The notes below the pieces were generated by a model. The model saw only the letters and a list, made by a program, of their open reading frames with translations, ran no database searches and was not told the DNA's origin. This document shows positions 58,092-64,000 of a stretch of 64,000 nucleotides of DNA, one piece after another (position 1 is the first letter of the stretch; each line of letters begins with the position of its first letter). The stretch is from Alteriqipengyuania bathyomarina_B (GTDB lineage Bacteria > Pseudomonadota > Alphaproteobacteria > Sphingomonadales > Sphingomonadaceae), in the NCBI RefSeq assembly GCF_038594605.1, contig NZ_JBCFZM010000001.1, positions 1,178,001 through 1,242,000 on the forward strand, in the 5' to 3' direction. The translations under genes and the position numbers were made by a program.

Positions 58092-58874
58092 CTAGTCGTA
58101 GAGCGCCACCGCGCGCTCGACCACGTCTCCACCGCGCCTGTCCGCATGGCCACGGGTCGTCTGTCGCTGCGGGGCAAGCGGCGTTGCATCGGCATAGGCG
58201 ATGCGCGGCTGCGAGCGGGCGACCGCCTGGCGCGGTGCCTGCGCGACCGGGCCGCTCGAAAAGGCAGCAAGGAACGTCTTCGACGGCTCTTCGCGGGTCG
58301 GCTGAGGGGGTGCTGCCTGGGCGAAGCGCTGGCGCGGCTGCGCGCGCGGCTTCCCGTCGGGATAGATGAAGCCCTGCACCGGCCACGGCGTCACGCCAAG
58401 CCCCTGCAGCGGATCGTACCAGACGCGCACTTCGCTCCAGTCGTTATTGGGGGACACGTCGATTGCCTTGACGTTGCGCTCGATCTGCCCGCGCCGCCCA
58501 TCGACGGGCGACCAGTTCGCGTGGTCGAGCAGGATGGTGCGCGAATCGATCACCCGGGAAACGGCCGCGACATGACCGAGCCGCATCTTGCGGTGGGGCA
58601 TGAAGGCCATTACCGCACCGACACGCGGCGTGCTGCCGCGGGCGAAACGACCGTCGGCCTGCTCCCACCAGGTATACGCATCGCCGTAGATGTCGATGCC
58701 CGTCACCTCGCGGGCGTAGGGCACGCATTGCAGGTATGGCGGCAATTCGGTGCCGCCAACCGCAGCATTGACGAGCGGGAATATCGGCGCGTTGGCATGG
58801 GAAACCGCTGGAAATCCCAGAGTTAATGCCACTGCAGCGATGGGGGCGAGCAGTGTTGGAGGGGTGGGGGTCAT
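58092..58874 (-). CDS. Secreted CHAP-domain peptidase/amidase
   Basis: 260 residues from ATG 58874; the longer start lies in the leader of der. Signal peptide (AAVALTLGFPAVSHANAP), then a CHAP domain: catalytic Cys in LQCVPYAREVTGI and His in RLGHVAAVSRV, with LLDHANWSP downstream. A Pro/Gln/Arg-rich tail of about 100 residues follows. CHAP enzymes cut peptidoglycan cross-bridges or related amides. Divergent from der. Confidence 0.93.
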   Translation of the reverse strand: MTPTPPTLLAPIAAVALTLGFPAVSHANAPIFPLVNAAVGGTELPPYLQCVPYAREVTGIDIYGDAYTWWEQADGRFARGSTPRVGAVMAFMPHRKMRLGHVAAVSRVIDSRTILLDHANWSPVDGRRGQIERNVKAIDVSPNNDWSEVRVWYDPLQGLGVTPWPVQGFIYPDGKPRAQPRQRFAQAAPPQPTREEPSKTFLAAFSSGPVAQAPRQAVARSQPRIAYADATPLAPQRQTTRGHADRRGGDVVERAVALYD

Positions 58875-59014
58875 GCGGCAAATATTTGCCGGTTCGTCTT
58901 TCGATGACCCTTGCAACTGTAGTAAACGGGCCGTTAACCTTTCTGTGCCGGTTCTGAGGGAAGGCGCTGGAAAGCTTGCCAAGCGGGGGCCGAAGCGCCA
59001 CTTGCGCACCAATC

Positions 59015-60409
59015 ATGCTTCCTCGCGTCATCATCATCGGTCGTCCCAATGTGGGCAAATCCACGCTGTTCAACCGGCTGGTCGGCAAGAAACTGGCACT
59101 GGTCGACGACCAGCCAGGCGTCACGCGCGACCGCCGATTCGGCGATGTGGAGCTGGCGGGCATGAAATTCACGATCGTCGATACTGCTGGCTGGGAAGAC
59201 GAGGACCCGAGCACCCTGCCCGGCCGCATGCGCGCACAGACCGAAGTGAGCATCGCCGATGCGGACGCGGTGCTGTTCGTGATCGATGCCCGCGCCGGGC
59301 TGACCCCGCTCGACAGCGAGATCGGTAACTGGCTGCGCACGGCGGACGTCCCGGTCATCGTGGTCGCCAACAAGGCCGAGGGGCGCAGCGGCGACGGCGG
59401 CATCTTCGATGCCTATTCGCTGGGCCTTGGCGAGCCTCTCGGCATTTCCGCCGAACATGGCGAAGGCACCGCCGACCTGTTCGAAGCCCTCTGGCCGATC
59501 ATCGGCGAGAAATCCGAAGCGGGCGATGCGCGGATTGCAATGGACGAGGTGGAAGAGGATGAGGACGGCGTGCCGACCGGCCCGCTGAAGCTTGCCATCG
59601 TCGGACGGCCCAATGCGGGCAAATCCACGCTCATCAACCGGATGCTGGGCGAAGATCGCCTGCTGACCGGCCCCGAGGCAGGGATTACCCGCGATTCCAT
59701 CGCCATCGACTGGGAATGGACCGATCCGGAGAGCGGCGACACACGCGAAATCCGCCTGATCGACACCGCCGGCATGCGCAAGAAGCGCAACGTGGTCGAG
59801 AAGCTGGAAAAGCTCTCGGTCGCCGATGCGCGCCGCGCAGTCGATTTCGCCGAAGTGGTCGTACTGATGCTCGATGCGACCAAGGGGCTCGAGCACCAGG
59901 ATCTCAAGATCGCCAGTCTCGCATTGGAAGAAGGCCGCGCGCTGATGATCGCGATCAACAAGTGGGACGTCGCGGCCGAACCCAGCAAGCTTTACAACGG
60001 CATCCGCTTCGCGCTCGACGAAGGGCTGGCGCAGGTGCGCGGCCTGCCGGTGATCGCGGTGAGCGCCAAGACCGGCAAGGGCATCGACGCGCTGCTGACC
60101 GCTGCGTTCGAGCTGCGCGAGGCGTGGAGCCGCCGCGTTTCGACTTCCGCGCTCAACCGCTGGTTCGACGATGCGCTGGAAGCGAACCCACCCCCTGCCC
60201 CGGGCGGCAAGCGGATCAAGCTGCGCTACATCACTCAGGCCAGCACCCGCCCGCCGCGCTTCGTGGTGTTCGGCACGCGGCTCGACATGCTGCCCACCTC
60301 CTACGAGCGCTACCTCGTCAACGGCATCCGGCGCGAGCTTGGCTTCGGCGCTGTGCCGGTGCGCGTGGTGCTGAAAACCTCGAAGAACCCCTACGCGAGC
60401 GAACAGTGA
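59015..60409 (+). CDS. der: Ribosome-assembly GTPase Der (EngA)
   Basis: 464 residues from ATG 59015. Two tandem GTPase domains: G1 boxes GRPNVGKSTLF and GRPNAGKSTLI, with DTAGWED and DTAGMRKK as G3, and NKAE/NKWD as G4. A C-terminal KH-like domain (RIKLRYITQASTRPPRFVVF) follows. Der acts in maturation of the 50S subunit. Its TGA shares a base with the next ATG. Confidence 0.97.
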   Translation: MLPRVIIIGRPNVGKSTLFNRLVGKKLALVDDQPGVTRDRRFGDVELAGMKFTIVDTAGWEDEDPSTLPGRMRAQTEVSIADADAVLFVIDARAGLTPLDSEIGNWLRTADVPVIVVANKAEGRSGDGGIFDAYSLGLGEPLGISAEHGEGTADLFEALWPIIGEKSEAGDARIAMDEVEEDEDGVPTGPLKLAIVGRPNAGKSTLINRMLGEDRLLTGPEAGITRDSIAIDWEWTDPESGDTREIRLIDTAGMRKKRNVVEKLEKLSVADARRAVDFAEVVVLMLDATKGLEHQDLKIASLALEEGRALMIAINKWDVAAEPSKLYNGIRFALDEGLAQVRGLPVIAVSAKTGKGIDALLTAAFELREAWSRRVSTSALNRWFDDALEANPPPAPGGKRIKLRYITQASTRPPRFVVFGTRLDMLPTSYERYLVNGIRRELGFGAVPVRVVLKTSKNPYASEQ

Positions 60410-60903
60410 TGGATTATTTGCTCGTCCACGCCCCGCAAGCCGCGCTCGATCTGCTCGAACAGACCGCGAGCACGCCGCGTGTCTTGCAAATGCTCCAGTT
60501 CAGCCTTGCCCCTGCTTTTTTGCTGGTGGGCATCGGATCGATCATGAACGTCATGATGGCGCGGCTGACCTGGGTCGCCAACCGGATCGAGCGGCTGGAG
60601 GCCCGATACGAGGACAAGCCCGAAGAGCCGTGCAGCGACGAGCTGTCCTGGCTTGAGCGGCGACGCGGCATCTCGCAGCGCGCGATGATGTTCTCCACGG
60701 CGGCCGCAGGTCTGATCAGCGTGCTGATCGCCGCGCTGTTCGTTTCCGCTTCGATCACTTTCCAGATCGGCACGCTCATCGCCATCCTGTGGGTGGCGAC
60801 GATGGCGCTGCTGATCACCGGACTGTCGTTCTTCTTTCGCGAAACGTGGATCGCGGCGAGAGGCCCTGCCAGCAGAGCCTCCCCCCACCACCGCAAGAGC
60901 TAG
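60409..60903 (+). CDS. DUF2721 membrane protein
   Basis: 164 residues with three hydrophobic segments (LAPAFLLVGIGSIMNVMM, AAAGLISVLIAALFVSASIT, LIAILWVATMALLITGLSFF) and the typical TWVANRIERLEARY stretch after the first. Family of unknown function. Directly coupled to der (TGATG). Confidence 0.88.
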   Translation: MDYLLVHAPQAALDLLEQTASTPRVLQMLQFSLAPAFLLVGIGSIMNVMMARLTWVANRIERLEARYEDKPEEPCSDELSWLERRRGISQRAMMFSTAAAGLISVLIAALFVSASITFQIGTLIAILWVATMALLITGLSFFFRETWIAARGPASRASPHHRKS

Positions 60904-60923
60904 ATCGCGTCAGGCGGATCGTC

Positions 60924-61427
60924 TCAGGGCGCGCCCGCGCCCGTCTCGCCCTCACCCGCCGGGTGGCTTTGCAGCTGGACGTAGTTGTGCAGGCCCATCC
61001 GCTCGATCATGTCGAACTGGGTTTCGAGGAAATCGACATGATCTTCCTCGCTGGCGAGGATGTTCTCAAACAGCTGGCCGGAGGTATAGTCCTTCACCTC
61101 CTGACAGTATTCGGCCGCATCCTTGAGCAGCGGGATCGCTTCCATCTCGATCGCGAGATCGGCCTTGAGGATTTCCTCGACCGTTTCGCCGACCTTCAGC
61201 TTGTGGATCGCCTGGAAGTTGGGCAGCCCGCCGAGAAACAGGATGCGCTCCGCCAGCCAGTCGGCGTGCTTCATCTCGTCGATCGACTCGTGCCGCTCGT
61301 ACTCGGCGAGCTTGGTCACACCCCAGTCGGCGAGCACGCGGTAGTGCAGCCAGTACTGGTTGATCGCGGTCAGCTCGTTGGTGAGCGCCTGGTTGAGATA
61401 GTCGATGACCTTGGGGTCGCCCTTCAT
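60924..61427 (-). CDS. bfr: Bacterioferritin
   Basis: 167 residues. All ferroxidase ligands align with E. coli Bfr by position: Glu18, Glu51, His54, Glu94, Glu127 and His130, and the haem-ligand Met52 is kept in IDEMKHAD. A short Gly/Glu-rich tail follows. Stores iron as a 24-mer. It is on the same strand as bfd but separated by a terminator. Confidence 0.97.
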   Translation of the reverse strand: MKGDPKVIDYLNQALTNELTAINQYWLHYRVLADWGVTKLAEYERHESIDEMKHADWLAERILFLGGLPNFQAIHKLKVGETVEEILKADLAIEMEAIPLLKDAAEYCQEVKDYTSGQLFENILASEEDHVDFLETQFDMIERMGLHNYVQLQSHPAGEGETGAGAP

Positions 61428-61504
61428 GGCGCGGTGCTCCTGATAAGTGCCTGATTGGCCAACCTCATGACCGCAGGCGGGCCGGACCGCAAGGGCCGGA
61501 CATG

Positions 61505-61530
61505 AAAAAAGCCCGGAAATCCGGGCTTTT
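61505..61530 (-). terminator. Intrinsic terminator of bfd
   Basis: AAAAGCCCGG-AAAT-CCGGGCTTTT, a perfect 10-bp stem with T-runs on both sides. It lies between bfd and bfr, so the two are probably separate transcripts. Confidence 0.9.
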
Positions 61531-61570
61531 GCGAGCGCGTCTCAATCACGGGCGGCAGATGCGAATGCGT

Positions 61571-61759
61571 TTAGGCAGCAGCGGAAGTGCAACCCATCTC
61601 GCGCTCCTCGAAAACCACGCAGTCGGCGTCGCACAGGCACGATCCGCATTGCGGGCGCTTGCCGAGCATCGCGTAGCAGGCTTCCGCATCGCCCGCGCAA
61701 TGGCGCGCAGCGCGCCGCAGCTCGGTTTCGCGGATAGCATTGCAGATGCAGACATACAT
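61571..61759 (-). CDS. bfd: Bacterioferritin-associated ferredoxin
   Basis: 62 residues from ATG 61759, with an AGGAGGT ribosome site 12 bases before. The [2Fe-2S] ligands are Cys4, Cys6, Cys38 and Cys41 (CICNAI and CGSCLCD), at the same positions as in E. coli Bfd. It reduces Bfr to release stored iron during iron shortage. A pair of Fur-like boxes lies upstream, fitting that role. Confidence 0.95.
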   Translation of the reverse strand: MYVCICNAIRETELRRAARHCAGDAEACYAMLGKRPQCGSCLCDADCVVFEEREMGCTSAAA

Positions 61760-61776
61760 TGTGGGTGGAGACCTCC

Positions 61777-61819
61777 TGAGAACGACTCGCAAGGCCATTG
61801 TTAATGCGACTTGTTCTCA
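61777..61819. promoter_or_regulatory. Pair of inverted Fur-like boxes upstream of bfd
   Basis: TGAGAACGACTCGCA at 61777-61791 and TGCGACTTGTTCTCA at 61805-61819. Each resembles the Fur 7-1-7 pattern, and they match each other in 13 of 15 positions when one is reversed. The spacing puts them over the expected promoter of bfd. They could also form a hairpin in the leader. Confidence 0.55.
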
Positions 61820-61859
61820 CAAACAAGAGCAAAGTGATTCTTGTCCGATCCGGCGCGAT

Positions 61860-62240
61860 CTAACGCTGCTTTTCGAACACCCGGGTCGCGCCGGTGTCAT
61901 CCACGAAGGCGATCTCGACCGACCCGGGGCGGCGCAGCTTCGCGCTCGCTTCGTAGTTTCTGCAATCGCCCTCGAAGGTGATGCACAGAAGGCTGAACCG
62001 GACGAACGAGGTCGAGCCCAATCGCACGACGTGATAGCGCCCGCGATCCTCGGGCGGGGAGCATTGCGGCTCGTCCGCGCGGCAGAAGCGATAGAGCATG
62101 TCCTCGCCCATCTCGAGCCGATAGGCGTCGCCCTCGCCCAGCGTGCCCATGTAGACACCCGCAATATCGCGCGGCGCGATTGGCTCCGAACATGCGACCA
62201 CCAGTGCCGCGAGGCCGATCGCGAGCGCCGCTTTGGTCAC
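61860..62240 (-). CDS. Small lipoprotein of unknown function
   Basis: 126 residues from GTG 62240, sharing one base with the upstream stop (TAGTG type). Lipobox LVVAC after a short hydrophobic signal. A beta-rich domain follows (DIAGVYMGTLGEGDAYRLEM, RGRYHVVRLGSTSFVRFSLL) with several Cys. Family not recognised. Follows the DUF418 gene. Confidence 0.75.
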   Translation of the reverse strand: MTKAALAIGLAALVVACSEPIAPRDIAGVYMGTLGEGDAYRLEMGEDMLYRFCRADEPQCSPPEDRGRYHVVRLGSTSFVRFSLLCITFEGDCRNYEASAKLRRPGSVEIAFVDDTGATRVFEKQR

Positions 62241-63589
62241 TATGCCTCGGGCTGACGGCGGATCGGGAACAGCTTGCCGTAAGTCAGGCAGCGCCACAGC
62301 CATTCGAGCGGTCCGAAGCGGAAGACAGAGAGCCACGCCTTCGACCATGCCAGCATGATGATCCATGCCACCACCATAACGATATAGAGCTGCGGACGGG
62401 TCAGTTCGCCATAGAGGCCGAGCGCGAAGCCATGGAACACGAACAGCATCAGGATCGAAGTCCCGAGATAGTTCGAGAACGCCATGCGTCCCGCGGCGCT
62501 CACCCGCGATCCCAGCCAGCCGGTCGCCCGCGGGCCGATCAGCGCCAGCAGCGCGGCGAGGCCGATCACGAAGGGCAAACGGACGAAGGTGCTCGTGCCG
62601 ACGAAGCTGAGGAACGTCGCGTAGAAGCTGAGGTCCTGCTCGAGCGTCCACAAGCCGATCGCGAGCGATCCGGCCACGCCGACCGCTACGCCGATGGCAC
62701 CCCAGATCGCCTGTTTCTTCGCGCTGATCCGGCCATCGAACAAGCCGAAGCGGTAGAGCGCCATGCCGATCAGGATCAACGGGATCGTCTCGAACCCGAA
62801 GATCATGATGTTGGTAAACGGCTCCGACCAATGTTCCGACAGATTATACTGCACCCAGCCGAGGTAGTCGCCCGACTGGATCAGCGGGGTCTCGACCTGC
62901 GCCATATCGAGGCCTTGCGTTTTCATCACCTCGAATTGCGCGCGCACCTGCTCGGGGTCCGAGGGGCCGCCGCTTTGCGCGCCCGAAGCCGCCATCGCCT
63001 TCGCCCCGCCGGCTTCCATCACCCAGTAGAAGAAAGTGGACATCGCGGTCATAATCGCCGCACCGACAACGTAGAATGTGATGCCCACTCCGAGCTGCGT
63101 CCTCGGCCGCCACTTTACGAACAGCAGCGAAACCATGCCGCACATCGCGTAAAGCATCAGGATGTCACCGCGCCAGATGAAGAAGAAGTGGATCGCGCCG
63201 AACGCCAGCAGCCATAGCAGCCGCCGGAACTGGAGGCCACGGCCCTGCCCGCGCTCCCAAGCCTTGTCGAGGAACAGGATCATCCCCGCACCGAACAGCA
63301 GCGTGAACAGACCGCGCATCTTGCCGTCGACGAGTACGAATTGCGCGACCCACATCCAGTTGGACGTCTCGCCATGCGGGGTCATGAAGCCCTCGGGCCA
63401 CATATAGGCGATCATCGGCTGCCCGAAGGCGACGATATTGGCCGCGAGGATCCCCATCACCGCGATACCGCGCGTGAAATCGAGGCTCAGCAGGCGATTG
63501 CCGCCGCTCGCCGAGATCGGCGCGGCCTTCGCGGCGGCTTTCTGCGCTACACCCTGGTCAGGCGTGGCCGCCATCGTCGCATCGGTCAT
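62240..63589 (-). CDS. DUF418 domain-containing membrane protein
   Basis: 449 residues with about ten membrane helices. Characteristic stretches: SLDFTRGIAVMGILAANIVA near the N-terminus, RGLFTLLFGAGMILFLDKA, and a C-terminal FSNYLGTSILMLFVFHGFAL with PLEWLWRCLTYGK. DUF418 proteins are YeiB-like integral membrane proteins; function unknown. First of a two-gene unit. Confidence 0.93.
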   Translation of the reverse strand: MTDATMAATPDQGVAQKAAAKAAPISASGGNRLLSLDFTRGIAVMGILAANIVAFGQPMIAYMWPEGFMTPHGETSNWMWVAQFVLVDGKMRGLFTLLFGAGMILFLDKAWERGQGRGLQFRRLLWLLAFGAIHFFFIWRGDILMLYAMCGMVSLLFVKWRPRTQLGVGITFYVVGAAIMTAMSTFFYWVMEAGGAKAMAASGAQSGGPSDPEQVRAQFEVMKTQGLDMAQVETPLIQSGDYLGWVQYNLSEHWSEPFTNIMIFGFETIPLILIGMALYRFGLFDGRISAKKQAIWGAIGVAVGVAGSLAIGLWTLEQDLSFYATFLSFVGTSTFVRLPFVIGLAALLALIGPRATGWLGSRVSAAGRMAFSNYLGTSILMLFVFHGFALGLYGELTRPQLYIVMVVAWIIMLAWSKAWLSVFRFGPLEWLWRCLTYGKLFPIRRQPEA

Positions 63590-63696
63590 GTCGGTTGTCC
63601 CCCTTGAAAGGCGGACATATCATCGGCCCTTGCGCAGGGAAACAGCGTTCGACGGGCGACCTGCGCTAGCCGACGAATTTCGGCTGTGCGTGGGTC

Positions 63697-64000
63697 CTAG
63701 CGGGTGACGAGACAGTCCTGCCCGCTGCGCTTCAGCGAGGCGCAGGCATCCTGCGCGGCTGCGCGGCTCGCATAGCCACCTGCGAGCAGCTTGGTCACCC
63801 GACCTGCGGGTTCGAGCACGCGGGTCGCGCCCGCCAGCTCGGATCGCCCGGAAAGACGCGCCCACAACCGTTCGGCATTGCCGTCGACCGCGAATGCGCC
63901 GAGCTGAACCTTCCACGGGCCGCCCATGGCACGGACTTGCGTGCCCGCGCTGGCGCTTGGCTCCGTACGGGCAACTGCGCGCGGTGCGGGTTGCGGCTGC
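63697..64000 (-). CDS. SPOR-domain protein, 5' part beyond the window
   Basis: Frame open to the right edge. About 100 residues visible: a Pro/Ala/Arg-rich linker (QPQPAPRAVARTEPSASAG), then a SPOR domain (WKVQLGAFAVDGNAERLW, VTKLLAGGYASRAAAQDACA, GQDCLVTR). SPOR domains bind denuded glycan at the septum. The missing N-terminus probably holds a lytic transglycosylase, D-Ala carboxypeptidase or anchor. Confidence 0.85.
   Translation of the reverse strand, partial: QPQPAPRAVARTEPSASAGTQVRAMGGPWKVQLGAFAVDGNAERLWARLSGRSELAGATRVLEPAGRVTKLLAGGYASRAAAQDACASLKRSGQDCLVTR

Overview
The window is ordinary-looking, high-GC chromosomal DNA from an alphaproteobacterium. Gene content points to the Sphingomonadales, most likely an Erythrobacteraceae-type genome. 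Pointers are GatCAB amidotransferase instead of direct Gln/Asn charging, the ChpT phosphotransferase of the CtrA relay, RpoH, COQ4, an ATP12-type F1 chaperone, the TIGR02186/TSUP pair, DUF3297, DUF4153, and REP-type repeats of the kind common in sphingomonads. There is no rRNA operon, prophage, insertion sequence or CRISPR array. One tRNA (Leu, anticodon UAG) and the RNase P RNA are present. This placement comes from gene content, not from a database search.

Layout. 1-4.3 kb: the 3' part of a tandem M16 peptidase, a small conserved protein, and two coupled secreted proteins of unknown function. 4.4-15.2 kb: trmL, a TIKI/ChaN-like lipoprotein and gatB; an asparagine-synthase-like gene on the other strand; gatC-gatA followed by three very small membrane-protein genes (one apparently frameshifted); a DUF4153 membrane protein, an FKBP isomerase and rpsU. 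15.5-19.3 kb: a tightly overlapping plus-strand run: crcB, an RluC-type synthase, a PaiB-like protein, a HAD phosphatase, a small membrane protein and an ATP12 chaperone. 19.3-22.9 kb: a complete Mla/MCE lipid transport operon. 23-28.4 kb: valS, mtfA, queE and an unknown anchored protein. 28.4-34.5 kb (minus): a HerA-like ATPase, TIGR02186 plus TSUP exporter, and a two-gene NfrB/NfrA-like glycosyltransferase/beta-barrel module. 34.6-38.2 kb: nhaA, a PPP-type phosphatase and ugd.

38.2-44.2 kb: rnpB, a TetR C-terminal remnant, an amidase coupled to chpT, a GIY-YIG/JAMM fusion created across a REP element, an RluD-type synthase, rpoH and mtgA. 44.4-48.9 kb: a CDF metal exporter, a polysaccharide deacetylase, an ECF sigma/anti-sigma pair and two tandem fasciclin genes. 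The fasciclin genes share identical promoter elements (TGCATCC-N16-CGTAACTCC) and near-identical terminators. This is the most coherent regulatory circuit in the window and resembles the mycobacterial SigK/RskA-MPT70/83 arrangement. 49-52.6 kb: a small phosphatase and membrane partner, clpX, clpP, and a divergent second clpP. 52.8-64 kb: coq4, a secreted amidase, trigger factor with a histone-H1-like tail, tRNA-Leu, DUF3297, a CHAP protein, der, DUF2721, bfr, bfd (with a pair of Fur-like boxes), a lipoprotein, DUF418, and the end of a SPOR-domain protein.

Most of the region is housekeeping. The points that deserve a second look are the ECF/fasciclin circuit, a 24-bp element shared by queE and chpT, the REP-mediated domain fusion, the minimal NfrAB-like module lacking the c-di-GMP domain, the trigger factor tail, and the small-gene cluster behind gatA.
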